From: Flavobacterium amniphilum
Lineage (GTDB): Bacteria > Bacteroidota > Bacteroidia > Flavobacteriales > Flavobacteriaceae
Assembly: GCF_023634845.1 (NCBI RefSeq)
Contig: NZ_JAMLJL010000003.1
Location: forward strand, 124,001-188,000
Direction: 5' to 3'
DNA: 64,000 nt
Position numbers and translations under genes: made by a program. Positions 8,521 to 17,931 of the stretch are shown here, one piece after another. The first letter of the stretch is position 1; every line of letters starts with the position of its first letter. Below the pieces are notes generated by a model that was not told where the DNA came from, did no database searches, and was given only the letters and a program-made list of their open reading frames with translations.

Positions 8521-9816
8521 TTATTTATTTAAAACTGCATTCATCGGATTCGTTACATCTTCAATTGAATAACTTCCTTCCGCCTCACCTTCAATTATAT
8601 TTTCTTCTGCTAATTCCCTATCTATAATCCTTTGCAAAACATCTTCCCTTTTTTGCTTCTCTATATTTTCCTGAGCAATTTCCTCTTCTTTTTTGGTCAC
8701 ATTCAAAATGATACCCAATGCAGCACAAGTCATCCAGATAGAAGTTCCCCCGCTACTGATTAAAGGTAATGTCTGACCGGTTGTAGGCAACAACTCGACT
8801 GCGACACCCATATTTATGAAAGCCTGAAAGATAATCGGGAAACCGAGGCCTGCGACGACTAACTTCCCAAACACCGTTGGGGCTTTATACGAAGCGATTA
8901 CAAATCGAATAAACAAAATCAGATAAATCAGGATAATAAAAAATGCGCCCGCAAGTCCTAACTCTTCCACAATAATGGCAAAAATGAAATCGGAAGAAGA
9001 TTGCGGCAAGAAATTTTTCTGTACACTTTTTCCCGGTCCTAAACCATATAACCCTCCTGAGGCAATGGCTGTTTTTGCTTTTTCGATTTGGTAATCATCT
9101 TCATCAGGTTCATCTGAAGTAAAATTTTCTATACGACTAATCCAAGTATCAACACGGTTTGGGAATGCATCAGGAAATGCTTTTACTAATAAAACGAAGA
9201 AAGCAAAAGACACAACTCCCATCGCTACAATAATCGCACTATTCCGAATGGGATAATTCCCCACAAAAGTCAACAACATAACCATTGAAAATATCAATGC
9301 CGTCGTTGAGAAGTTGGCTGGTAAAATCAAAGCCAGCGTAATAAACACTGGAATCCAGAGCTCAACAAACGACTTTTGAAAAGTCATATCCTCTATTTCC
9401 GTTTTCGAAAGGTAACGGGCAACGTATAAAAACAAGACTATTCCGGCAAATGCAGAAGGCTGAAACGTGATTCCTACAAAGGGCACCGATATCCAGCGAC
9501 TGGCATTCGCACCATCAATCATCGTTCCCTTTAACATGGTATAAGCCAACAATATCCATGCTACTGGCAACAGTACCCTTGAGATACTTCTGAAATAATG
9601 GTATGGGATTTTCTGCACCTGAAACATAATCCAGACACCTGCAGATAAATGCACCAAATGCTTGATTAAATACACCAACGTATTACCGGTTCCGTGTTTT
9701 TGGTAAGCCAAATTACTACTGGCGCTATATACCGGAATAAACGAAATAAGAGCCAACAATGCCACCATTGCCCAAATTACCTTATCTCCTTTTAAATTAT
9801 GTATTAACGTTTTCAT
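8521..9816 (-). CDS. ftsW: SEDS peptidoglycan polymerase FtsW
   Basis: Polytopic membrane protein (about ten hydrophobic segments) of the SEDS family, the septal glycan polymerase partner of the class B PBP. The visible SEDS features are the [17 protein letters not shown] loop and the C-terminal [18 protein letters not shown] segment. A 60-residue charged cytoplasmic tail ([16 protein letters not shown] onward) extends past the last helix. Context decides FtsW over RodA: it sits between murD and murG. A 45-bp gap to murD is the largest inside the cluster. Confidence 0.96.
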   Translation of the reverse strand: MKTLIHNLKGDKVIWAMVALLALISFIPVYSASSNLAYQKHGTGNTLVYLIKHLVHLSAGVWIMFQVQKIPYHYFRSISRVLLPVAWILLAYTMLKGTMIDGANASRWISVPFVGITFQPSAFAGIVLFLYVARYLSKTEIEDMTFQKSFVELWIPVFITLALILPANFSTTALIFSMVMLLTFVGNYPIRNSAIIVAMGVVSFAFFVLLVKAFPDAFPNRVDTWISRIENFTSDEPDEDDYQIEKAKTAIASGGLYGLGPGKSVQKNFLPQSSSDFIFAIIVEELGLAGAFFIILIYLILFIRFVIASYKAPTVFGKLVVAGLGFPIIFQAFINMGVAVELLPTTGQTLPLISSGGTSIWMTCAALGIILNVTKKEEEIAQENIEKQKREDVLQRIIDRELAEENIIEGEAEGSYSIEDVTNPMNAVLNK

Positions 9817-9861
9817 TTATTTAGCTTTAAGCTCTATTAATTCAATATGATTGGCAAAAGC

Positions 9862-11193
9862 CTATAAATTTTGAACCGCCTGTTTGAACTGACGGCCTCT
9901 GTCTTCGTAATTTTCGAACAAATCGAAACTTGCACAAGCGGGTGACAATAAAACTGTATCACCTTTTTCGGCAATTTTATAAGCCTGCCTTACAGCTTCA
10001 GTCATACTTGACGCCTCCACCAATGTATCCACAACACCTGCAAAAGCTTCGATAATTTTCTTATTATCAATACCCAAACACACAATTGCTTTTACTTTTT
10101 CATTTACCAACGGCATCAATTCTGTGTAATCATTTCCTTTATCAACACCACCAACAATCCAAACCGTAGGTGTAGTCATACTGTCCAAAGCAAAGAAAGT
10201 TGCATTTACATTCGTCGCTTTTGAATCGTTAACATATTGCACATTCTGGATCTTAAGTACTTTTTCCAAACGGTGCTCCACACCTTGGAAATCAGACAAA
10301 CTTTCGCGGATTGTCTCTTTTCTGATTTTCAAAAGTTGTGCTACTGTTGCTGCAGCCATGGCGTTTTTAACGTTGTGTTTTCCTTCTAATGATAATTGAT
10401 TTGTTGGCATAACAAAAGGTTCTTTTGTGGTATTGATGTTAATATTGTTTTCTTCTAAAAAGGCTCCGAAATCAAGCGGTTTCGTTAATGAAAAGGGAAC
10501 CAGTTTTGCTTTGGTGGTATTATTTTCCAGCCAATTTTTTATTGCTTCATCATCTGCATCATAAATCAGGTAATCTTCTTCAGTCTGATTCATGGTTATC
10601 CTGAATTTTGCAGCGATATAATTTTCGTATTTATAATCGTAGCGGTCTAAATGATCCGGGCTGATATTGGTTATGATGGCGATATGAGGTTTGTATGTTT
10701 CGATTCCGTCCAACTGAAAGCTGCTCAGCTCCAGCACATACGTATCATACTTTCCTTCCGCCACCTGCCATGCATAGCTTTTCCCAATATTTCCGGCTAA
10801 ACCAACATTTAATCCACCTTGCTTCAACAAATGATACGTAAGCATTGTGGTTGTCGTTTTTCCGTTACTTCCTGTAATCCCGATTGTAACCGCATCGGTA
10901 AACTGATTCGTAAATTCAATTTCGGAAAGCACTGGGATGTTTGCTTTTTTTAGCTTTTTTACAATTGGTGCTTTATCCGGAATCCCAGGACTTTTCATCA
11001 CCACATCAGCATTTAAAATCAGATCTTCGGTGTGTTTTTCATCTTCGAATTTGATCTTATGCAGCGATAAAACTTCTTTATAGTTATTTTTAATCTGACC
11101 GAAATCAGACACAAATACTTCGTACCCTTTCTTTTTTCCAAGAATTGCCGTTCCAACACCGCTTTCTCCTCCGCCTAAAACTACTAATCTCAT
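9862..11193 (-). CDS. murD: UDP-N-acetylmuramoyl-L-alanine--D-glutamate ligase MurD
   Basis: Cytoplasmic ligase adding D-Glu to UDP-MurNAc-L-Ala. The N-terminal domain begins LVVLGGGESGVGTA (3-16). The P-loop is GSNGKTTTTML (108-118), and the MurD signatures TNISPDHLDRYDY and NDSKATNVNAT follow. The LSPACASFDLFENYEDRG end is typical of MurD. The 443 residues are normal. One base separates it from mraY. Confidence 0.98.
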   Translation of the reverse strand: MRLVVLGGGESGVGTAILGKKKGYEVFVSDFGQIKNNYKEVLSLHKIKFEDEKHTEDLILNADVVMKSPGIPDKAPIVKKLKKANIPVLSEIEFTNQFTDAVTIGITGSNGKTTTTMLTYHLLKQGGLNVGLAGNIGKSYAWQVAEGKYDTYVLELSSFQLDGIETYKPHIAIITNISPDHLDRYDYKYENYIAAKFRITMNQTEEDYLIYDADDEAIKNWLENNTTKAKLVPFSLTKPLDFGAFLEENNININTTKEPFVMPTNQLSLEGKHNVKNAMAAATVAQLLKIRKETIRESLSDFQGVEHRLEKVLKIQNVQYVNDSKATNVNATFFALDSMTTPTVWIVGGVDKGNDYTELMPLVNEKVKAIVCLGIDNKKIIEAFAGVVDTLVEASSMTEAVRQAYKIAEKGDTVLLSPACASFDLFENYEDRGRQFKQAVQNL

Positions 11194-11194
11194 A

Positions 11195-12424
11195 TTATCT
11201 TAATTTTAGGGTTACAATTGAAACAATCGCCAGTAAAATTCCCACGATCCAGAAACGGGTCACAATTTTACTTTCATGATATCCTTTTTTCTGATAGTGG
11301 TGATGCAAAGGAGACATTAAGAAAATGCGTCGGCCTTCACCATATTTCTTTTTCGTGTATTTGAAATAAGCAACCTGTAATACAACTGACAGATTTTCGG
11401 CCAAAAAGATTCCGCAGATAACCGGTATCAACATTTCTTTGCGTACAGCGATTGCCAAAACAGCAATAACACCACCGATAGTCAAACTTCCGGTATCACC
11501 CATAAAAACAGCTGCCGGATAGCTGTTATACCATAAAAATCCTACCAATGCTCCTACAAAAGCCGCAATAAACACCGTCATTTCCCCGGAATTCGGGATA
11601 AACATGATATTCAGGTAGTTTGAGAAAATAATATTACCCGAAACAAAAGTGAATACGCCGAGAGCAATAACCGAAATAGCCGATGTACCAGCTGCAAGTC
11701 CGTCGATACCATCCGTCAGGTTAGCACCATTTGAAACAGCCGTAATGATAAAAATCACAATTGGGATAAATATCACCCAAGCCCAGTTTTCATATCCATC
11801 ACCCATCCATGCCAATAATTCAGCATAATCAAATTCATTATTTTTAAAGAATGGAATGGTTGTAGCGGTTGATTTTTCTTCCAATGAAATTGGATTGATT
11901 GTATTTTGAACCGAATTCACAACGATTTTTGTAGGCTGAGATTCTTTGCGTACCGTAACACCGGGATGAAAATACAAGGTTGCCCCAACAATTACTCCAA
12001 GTCCGATTTGACCAATCACTTTGAAGATTCCTTTCAATCCCTGTTTATCTTTTTTAAACACTTTGATGTAATCATCCAAGAAACCGATTAATCCCATCCA
12101 TAACATGGAAACAATCAAAAGAATGATATAAATATTATTCAGTTTAGCCAATAAAAAAACCGGAATCAAAGTCGAAAAAATGATAATGATTCCTCCCATG
12201 GTCGGTGTTCCAGCTTTTTGCGTCTGACCTTCCAAACCAAGTTCACGTACTGTTTCCCCGATTTGCTGGCGGCGTAAAAAACCGATTACCCTTTTACCAT
12301 AAATAGTAGACAGCAACAAGGACATGATAATAGCCAAAGCTGATCTAAAAGTGATATACTGGAAAACTCCTGTTCCCGGAACATCCATAGTTTTATCTAA
12401 GTACTCAAATAAATAGTATAACAT
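11195..12424 (-). CDS. mraY: Phospho-MurNAc-pentapeptide translocase MraY
   Basis: Polytopic inner-membrane enzyme that transfers phospho-MurNAc-pentapeptide to undecaprenyl phosphate, making lipid I. Motifs include GTPTMGG (72-78), the catalytic DD at 117-118 (FLDDYIKVF), the [12 protein letters not shown] loop, and [11 protein letters not shown] near the C terminus. At 409 residues it is about 50 longer than E. coli MraY. The extra sequence is a hydrophilic periplasmic insert around 158-205, common in Bacteroidetes orthologues. murF, which often lies beside mraY, is not in the window. Confidence 0.98.
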   Translation of the reverse strand: MLYYLFEYLDKTMDVPGTGVFQYITFRSALAIIMSLLLSTIYGKRVIGFLRRQQIGETVRELGLEGQTQKAGTPTMGGIIIIFSTLIPVFLLAKLNNIYIILLIVSMLWMGLIGFLDDYIKVFKKDKQGLKGIFKVIGQIGLGVIVGATLYFHPGVTVRKESQPTKIVVNSVQNTINPISLEEKSTATTIPFFKNNEFDYAELLAWMGDGYENWAWVIFIPIVIFIITAVSNGANLTDGIDGLAAGTSAISVIALGVFTFVSGNIIFSNYLNIMFIPNSGEMTVFIAAFVGALVGFLWYNSYPAAVFMGDTGSLTIGGVIAVLAIAVRKEMLIPVICGIFLAENLSVVLQVAYFKYTKKKYGEGRRIFLMSPLHHHYQKKGYHESKIVTRFWIVGILLAIVSIVTLKLR

Positions 12425-12433
12425 ATCCTATTT

Positions 12434-13897
12434 TTATTTGTTAAGTTGTTCTAATATTTCTTTTACAATTTTCATATCGTCAAAATCATGGCGTACACCG
12501 TTGATTTCCTGATAGGTTTCATGCCCTTTCCCGGCAATCACAATGATATCATTTGCTTCTGCCATCTGGCAAGCCATTTTTATTGCTTGTTTTCTATCCA
12601 CAATTGACACATATTTTTTGAAGTTTTCGGCTGAAACTCCGGCTTCCATTTCATTAATGATAACCTGCGGATCTTCGGTACGCGGATTGTCGGAAGTAAT
12701 AATAACATTATCACTCAAGTTTGTTGCAATACCAGCCATCACAGGCCTTTTCGTTTTATCCCTGTCTCCTCCACAACCTACAACCGTGATTAATTTTTCA
12801 TTTTTGGTTCTGATGTCATTAATCGTATTCAGTACATTTTCCAACGCATCAGGTGTGTGTGCATAATCAACAACAGCTGTAATTTTTCCGTTCGAAACAA
12901 TATACTGGAAACGTCCTGAAACACTTTCCAATTCAGAAAGTAATCGTAACGCTTCAATTTTTTCAATTCCCAATTCAATCGCCACTGCATAAATTGCCAA
13001 TAGATTGTAAGCGTTGAAATTACCTATCAGGCGAGTCCATACTTCCTGTTCATTTATTTTCAACTGCAATCCAGACAATTGGTTTTCAAGAATTATTGCT
13101 TTATAATCAGCATATGTTTTCAAGGCATATGTCAACTTTTTAGCCTGTGTATTTTGAAGCATTACACTTCCGTTTTTGTCATCTATATTGGTGATTGCAA
13201 AAGCCGATTTTGGCAAATGATCAAAGAATGACTTTTTCACATCCCGATATTCGGCAAATGTTGGATGATAATCCAAATGATCATGTGATAAATTTGTAAA
13301 GACACCGCCTCTGAAATGAAGACCTTCAGTACGTTTTTGGTGTATACCGTGTGAACTCACTTCCATAAAGCAGTATTCACAACCTTCTTCAACCATCTCA
13401 TTCAGATAATGATTGATTGCAAGCGAATCTGGTGTGGTATGTGTTGCTTTATATTCCGTTTCATCAACCAAAATTTTAACCGTTGAGAGCAATCCGACTT
13501 TATAATCAGCCTTCTTGAACATTTGGTATAGCAAAGAAGCAATAGTTGTTTTACCATTAGTTCCCGTAACTCCTATTAATTGTAATTTTTCGGAAGGATT
13601 TCCATAAAAATTAGCTGCTAAAAATGCCAAAGCAGTATTCGTATCAGCAACCTGAACATAGGTAATTTGCGACAGAAGATTTTCCGGCAACGTTTCGCAC
13701 ACAACAACTGCAGCTCCTAAAGAAATTGCCTTATCTATAAATGCATGACCGTCTGAAACCGTTCCTTTGATTGCAACAAACACATCATCAGCCGTTATTT
13801 TACGGGAATCAAATTGAATGGCATTCACGATAACATCAGTGGAACCGTGAACCGATTCGATGCTGATTTTATATAATATGTCTTTTAACTTTTGCAT
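12434..13897 (-). CDS. murE: UDP-MurNAc-tripeptide synthetase MurE (meso-DAP type)
   Basis: Adds the third stem-peptide residue. The P-loop is GTNGKTT (112-118) and the N-terminal domain shows IQFDSRKI (27-34). The substrate-selecting motif is DNPR at 403-406, the form known to recognise meso-diaminopimelate; lysine-adding enzymes have other residues there. This predicts DAP-type peptidoglycan. The length of 487 is normal. Its ATG overlaps the stop of the upstream PBP gene by one base. Confidence 0.97.
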   Translation of the reverse strand: MQKLKDILYKISIESVHGSTDVIVNAIQFDSRKITADDVFVAIKGTVSDGHAFIDKAISLGAAVVVCETLPENLLSQITYVQVADTNTALAFLAANFYGNPSEKLQLIGVTGTNGKTTIASLLYQMFKKADYKVGLLSTVKILVDETEYKATHTTPDSLAINHYLNEMVEEGCEYCFMEVSSHGIHQKRTEGLHFRGGVFTNLSHDHLDYHPTFAEYRDVKKSFFDHLPKSAFAITNIDDKNGSVMLQNTQAKKLTYALKTYADYKAIILENQLSGLQLKINEQEVWTRLIGNFNAYNLLAIYAVAIELGIEKIEALRLLSELESVSGRFQYIVSNGKITAVVDYAHTPDALENVLNTINDIRTKNEKLITVVGCGGDRDKTKRPVMAGIATNLSDNVIITSDNPRTEDPQVIINEMEAGVSAENFKKYVSIVDRKQAIKMACQMAEANDIIVIAGKGHETYQEINGVRHDFDDMKIVKEILEQLNK

Positions 13898-15897
13898 TAC
13901 GACAATTCGAGAATTATTGTATTATTTTTAATAAGAGGCTGTCCAGGAAGAATAGATTGTTTTTTTACTTTCCCGAAACCAATCACTTTAACTTTCATGT
14001 TCAGGTTTTCCAAAAGTGCCACGGCATCCATACCCGGCATTCCTTTCACATTCGGTATAACTTTCGGCTTATTGTTTACTTTATCGTTGTATACCTGATA
14101 ATTCGTTTCCTGATTTTTAAATCTTTTCTTTAATGTCTTGATTTCATTTGTTGACGGGACATCGGTAAAAACCTTTTGGGCAATTCGTTTGAAAACCGGC
14201 CCTGCCACATCAGCACCGTAATAATTATTCTTCGATGTATTAGGTTTATGCACAACCACAATACATGAATATTTCGGATTATCTGCTGGAAAGTACCCAA
14301 CAAATGAAGATGCATAATACACATGTCCGTCTCCTTTATGATAATCAACTTTTGCAGTTCCTGTTTTCCCGGCCATGGAAAAATCCTTCGAATATAATTT
14401 AGAAGCCGTTCCTTTTTTTACCACATTTTGTAAAACTGCACGAACTTTTAAAAGTGTTTTATCCGAGCATATCTTCGGATTAATGACCTGCTTATCAAAT
14501 TTTTTAATCGTCTTATTCCATTCTTTTACTTCCTGCACAAACATCGGCTTTACCATTTCACCATTGTTAGCTACAGCATTATACAACGTTAATGTCTGCA
14601 AAGGCGTAACGGAAACTCCGTAACCAAATGCCATCCAAGGAAGAGAGATTCCGCTCCAGCCATTCTGGCCCGGTTGTGGTATTTTAGGAATACCCTCTCC
14701 TTTAAATGGTAACCCCAGAGGTCTATTTAACCCCAAATTGTTAACTCGGTCAACAAACTGTTTTGGATTGGTTTTATAATTTTCGTAAACGGCCTGAACT
14801 AAAACGGTATTTGAAGAAACCTCGAAGCCACGAGCCAAAGAAATTTTACCATATCCGCCTTCATGTGAATCACGAACATGGCGTCCTTTATAGACAATAT
14901 CACCTCCTTTGGAATCGTATATTTTGCTTGTATCCACTTTTTCATCATCCAATAGCGCTATTAAATCTAATAACTTGAATGTAGACCCAGGTTCGTGGGA
15001 TTCCCCGATCGCATAATTCACAGTCTCATAATAAGTACCGTCTTTACCTCTTCCTAAATTGGAAATAGCTTTCACTGCTCCGGTTTTAGTTTCCATCACC
15101 ACCACACAACCATGATCAGCTTCATACTCCTCCAATTGCTTCAATAGAGCATGATGCGCAATATCCTGCACATACACATCAATTGTAGAAACAATATCAT
15201 AACCGTCACGCGGTTCAACTTCGTTATTATCATGAATCGGCTTCCATTGCCCTTTCGCAATTTTCTGCTTTAGGATTTTACCGTCTTTACCGTTAAGAAA
15301 CTGACTGAAAGCACCTTCAATACCCACCGGAAGCAATCGTCCTTTATCATCATAGCGTTCATAACCGATCGTTCTTTTGGCAATTTTACCTATTGGATGT
15401 TCCCTCACCGTTTCCTGTTCGGTAATAATACCTCCTTTGTAAGCTCCTAAATTAAATAATGGAAACCCCTTAATCGTCATATACTGCGTATAACTCAAAT
15501 CACGGGCTACCATAAAATAACGGCTTTTGTTTGCTCTCGCTTTTCTAAACTCATTCAAATAGCCTGAACTCGATTTCCCAAGGAATGCTCCCAATGAATC
15601 AGAAAGTGGTTTGATAAACTTATCGAAATTCTCTTTAGTAGGAGCAACCGCATCAAAACGTATGGTATATTCAGGGATTGACGTCGCCAGTAAACTACCG
15701 TCTGATGAATAAACATTCCCTCTGTTTGCCGGAATAACAAAATTTTTAACTGTCCGTTCCTTTGCCAACTGACGGTAATAATCACCTTCCACCCACTGAA
15801 TGTTCGTCAGCTTCACACCAACAGCAGTCACCATAATCAAAATGATTAAAGCAACCACATAAATACGATTCAATATGTTTCTGTTTTCTACTGCCAT
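13897..15897 (-). CDS. ftsI: Division-specific class B PBP with PASTA domain (FtsI/PBP3)
   Basis: Septal transpeptidase anchored by one N-terminal helix (about 10-32). A PBP dimer domain (about 50-200) precedes the transpeptidase domain with all three catalytic motifs: STFK (Ser305, Lys308), SSN in FEVSSNTVL, and KTGT in MAGKTGTAKVDY. The C terminus (about 612-666) is a single PASTA domain starting VIPNVKGMPGMDAVALL. A PASTA tail is known from Gram-positive PBPs and from Bacteroidetes FtsI but is absent from E. coli FtsI. It overlaps ftsL upstream by 10 bp and murE downstream by 1 bp. Confidence 0.96.
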   Translation of the reverse strand: MAVENRNILNRIYVVALIILIMVTAVGVKLTNIQWVEGDYYRQLAKERTVKNFVIPANRGNVYSSDGSLLATSIPEYTIRFDAVAPTKENFDKFIKPLSDSLGAFLGKSSSGYLNEFRKARANKSRYFMVARDLSYTQYMTIKGFPLFNLGAYKGGIITEQETVREHPIGKIAKRTIGYERYDDKGRLLPVGIEGAFSQFLNGKDGKILKQKIAKGQWKPIHDNNEVEPRDGYDIVSTIDVYVQDIAHHALLKQLEEYEADHGCVVVMETKTGAVKAISNLGRGKDGTYYETVNYAIGESHEPGSTFKLLDLIALLDDEKVDTSKIYDSKGGDIVYKGRHVRDSHEGGYGKISLARGFEVSSNTVLVQAVYENYKTNPKQFVDRVNNLGLNRPLGLPFKGEGIPKIPQPGQNGWSGISLPWMAFGYGVSVTPLQTLTLYNAVANNGEMVKPMFVQEVKEWNKTIKKFDKQVINPKICSDKTLLKVRAVLQNVVKKGTASKLYSKDFSMAGKTGTAKVDYHKGDGHVYYASSFVGYFPADNPKYSCIVVVHKPNTSKNNYYGADVAGPVFKRIAQKVFTDVPSTNEIKTLKKRFKNQETNYQVYNDKVNNKPKVIPNVKGMPGMDAVALLENLNMKVKVIGFGKVKKQSILPGQPLIKNNTIILELS

Positions 15898-16229
15898 AGC
15901 TTATCCCAAGCTGATTTTTCTTTTGCTACTTTTATTTTTTTCGGAGGAACCGATGATGGAAATATTTCTTTTGCTTCCATCTTCAACGCAACGGTCGACT
16001 CCATCTTTATCTTCATTAATTCTGAACGGCGGTCTACAAATTCCGAACGTAATTCTTTTACTTCATTTGTTAACTCGGCGATTTTAAAAATTTTTTCTTC
16101 ATAACTGTGTGTATTTGCAATCATGATTATTGCCAGAAAGATCAAAAACACAATAAACCGCCAGTTTTTTACCGCATCTTCATTCACCAGAAATCTGGCT
16201 TTCAACAAATTATACAACTTCCCTTTCAT
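15888..16229 (-). CDS. ftsL: FtsL-like divisome protein
   Basis: Small bitopic protein of 113 residues: a cytoplasmic start, one membrane helix (about 23-40, WRFIVFLIFLAIIMIAN) and a periplasmic coiled coil (about 45-80, EKIFKIAELTNEVKELRSEF). The size, topology and position between rsmH and ftsI are those of FtsL, which pairs with FtsB and FtsQ to control septal synthesis. Primary sequence similarity to proteobacterial FtsL is not visible, so the call rests on topology and context. It overlaps both neighbours (1 bp with rsmH, 10 bp with ftsI). Confidence 0.85.
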   Translation of the reverse strand: MKGKLYNLLKARFLVNEDAVKNWRFIVFLIFLAIIMIANTHSYEEKIFKIAELTNEVKELRSEFVDRRSELMKIKMESTVALKMEAKEIFPSSVPPKKIKVAKEKSAWDKLWQ

Positions 16230-17125
16230 TATATTTTTTCAGCGATTCTCAATTTGGCACTACGTGCCCTGTTATTGATTTTGATTTCAGCATCAGAAGG
16301 AACAATCAACTTACCGATTGCCTTGAACGGAACTTCAAACCGTCCAAACATATCTCGCTCCGGCTCTCCTTCAAACATTCCGTTTTTAATGAAGCGTTTC
16401 ACCAATCTGTCTTCAAGGGAATGATACGAGATCACACTTAATCTTCCTCCAGCATCCAAAATTTCAAGAGTTTGTTCCAAGAATTCCTTCAAAACTTCCA
16501 TTTCCTGATTTACCTCAATACGGATCGCTTGGTAAATTTGTGCCAGAATTTTATTCGCTTTGTGAGCCGGTAAAAAACGAGCCAAAACCTGCTTTAGATC
16601 CTCAGTATTTACAATAGTTTCCTTTTCACGTGCTTCGATAATTGTCCGTGCTAAAGCCGGTGCATTTTTCAGTTCACCATATTCTAAAAAAATACGACGT
16701 AAATTTTTATCGTCGTATTCGTTCACCACCCGGTATGCACTTAATTCATTTTTCTTACTCATGCGCATATCGAGTCCGGCGTCGAATCGCGTTGAAAAAC
16801 CACGCTCAGGAACATCAAACTGATGGGACGAAACCCCCAAATCACCTAAGATTCCATCTACTTTTTTAATGCCGTAAAAACGGAGAAATCTTTTAATATA
16901 TCTGAAATTTTCTTTTATCAGCGTAAATCGTTCATCCTGTATTTCATTCGCCCAAGCATCTTCATCCTGATCGAATGCAAACAATTTTCCGTTTGGTCCC
17001 AAATGGGATAAAATTTCACGGGAATGTCCGCCACCTCCAAAGGTTACATCCACATAAACCCCATCAGGCTTAACATTCAAGCCTTCAACCGTCTCCTTCA
17101 ATAATACCGGATTATGATATTCCAT
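16229..17125 (-). CDS. rsmH: 16S rRNA m4C1402 methyltransferase RsmH
   Basis: SAM-dependent methyltransferase (formerly MraW) for N4-methylation of C1402 in 16S rRNA. N-terminal YHNPVLLKETVEGL, SAM loop VDVTFGGGGHSREIL (about 24-38), GILGDLGVSSHQFD and the C-terminal ISYHSLEDRLVKRF are diagnostic. The 298 residues are normal. It is the second gene of the cluster and overlaps mraZ by 14 bp. Confidence 0.97.
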   Translation of the reverse strand: MEYHNPVLLKETVEGLNVKPDGVYVDVTFGGGGHSREILSHLGPNGKLFAFDQDEDAWANEIQDERFTLIKENFRYIKRFLRFYGIKKVDGILGDLGVSSHQFDVPERGFSTRFDAGLDMRMSKKNELSAYRVVNEYDDKNLRRIFLEYGELKNAPALARTIIEAREKETIVNTEDLKQVLARFLPAHKANKILAQIYQAIRIEVNQEMEVLKEFLEQTLEILDAGGRLSVISYHSLEDRLVKRFIKNGMFEGEPERDMFGRFEVPFKAIGKLIVPSDAEIKINNRARSAKLRIAEKI

Positions 17126-17585
17126 CTAAATCATCGTTTATGTTACCCATTACTTCTTCAGCCAAATCTGCAAAATCAACATCTGCATCATCAATAGCTT
17201 TTTCATACAAATCCTTATCCCAAATCTCAACGATATTAACCGCCGAAGACAACACTACGTTACTTGCAATTGAAGCAAAAACAGCCAAGTCTTTAGGAAC
17301 CAACAATCTTCCTGTCGAATCAATTTCAACCATACGCACACCAACCGTAAATCGTCTGATAAAATCATTGTGCTTCTTGTTGAATCGATTAAGTTTGTTG
17401 ATTTTTTGCATCATCAAATTCCATTCTACCATTGGATACAACTCCAAACATTGCTGAAAAACAGATCGTTTTAAAACGAATCCGTCCTGCAACGAAGAAG
17501 CCAACTGATTCTTCAAAGCCACAGGTAACATCAACCTGCCCTTCGCATCAGCCTTACATTCATATGTTCCAATGATGGTATTCAA
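17112..17585 (-). CDS. mraZ: Transcriptional regulator MraZ
   Basis: DNA-binding first gene of the dcw cluster, a ring-forming protein with two AbrB-like halves. Both halves show the DxxGR signature: DAKGRLMLP (about 13-21) and DSTGRLLVP (about 90-98). In E. coli MraZ represses its own operon. The start appears to be TTG at 17585, because the nearest upstream ATG (17605) is out of frame and runs straight into a stop; homologues also begin NTIIGTYECK (from memory). Length 157. Three 10-bp operator-like repeats lie 46-75 bp upstream. Confidence 0.95.
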   Translation of the reverse strand: MNTIIGTYECKADAKGRLMLPVALKNQLASSLQDGFVLKRSVFQQCLELYPMVEWNLMMQKINKLNRFNKKHNDFIRRFTVGVRMVEIDSTGRLLVPKDLAVFASIASNVVLSSAVNIVEIWDKDLYEKAIDDADVDFADLAEEVMGNINDDLDGIS

Positions 17586-17613
17586 TGAGTTACACTTTTT
17601 GCATGATAATGTA

Positions 17614-17621
17614 CAAATGTA
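17614..17621 (-). promoter_or_regulatory. mraZ/dcw promoter, -7 box
   Basis: On the minus strand TACATTTG matches the Bacteroidetes -7 consensus TAnnTTTG, 28 bp upstream of the mraZ start codon. No good TTTG box is seen at the usual distance further upstream; that interval is taken by the MraZ-like repeats. Confidence 0.65.
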
Positions 17622-17630
17622 AAAAATAAT

Positions 17631-17660
17631 TTACCACATTTTACCACAAATTACCACTTT
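17631..17660 (-). promoter_or_regulatory. MraZ operator: three direct 10-bp repeats
   Basis: Minus-strand units GTGGTAA recur at exactly 10-bp spacing (TTACCAC at 17631, 17641 and 17651 on plus). Weaker AAAGTGTAA copies sit at 17671-17680 and 17589-17598. E. coli MraZ binds three short G-rich repeats with the same 10-bp period in front of mraZ, and Mycoplasma MraZ binds AAAGTG-type repeats. Position just upstream of the -7 box fits repression or autoregulation. Apart from this operator and the two promoters, I see nothing in the gene-free stretch 17586-17931. Confidence 0.8.
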
Positions 17661-17889
17661 GTTAATAAGTTTTACACTTTTAAAACCAAAAAAATCTGAA
17701 ACAAATTGATTTTATTAGCTTTTTGAAAGTGGGAGGAAATTTCACAATATTTCCGATTATTAACATTAATGCAAATATCTTTTAAAATTCAAACACCTTA
17801 ATAAATCGTAAAAAACTACACTTCAGTCAATTAAATAGCAGAAAGGGCTATTCATCAATTTCTATACCCTTATTTGTTTTAAAATATTC

Positions 17890-17897
17890 TATATTTG
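17890..17897 (+). promoter_or_regulatory. Promoter -7 box of the alpha/beta hydrolase gene
   Basis: TATATTTG matches TAnnTTTG and lies 34 bp before the preferred GTG start at 17932. It is only 4 bp before the upstream in-frame TTG at 17902, which argues against that TTG as the start. Confidence 0.6.
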
Positions 17898-17931
17898 TGA
17901 ATTGATAGACAAACCAAACAGAGAAGAGATA

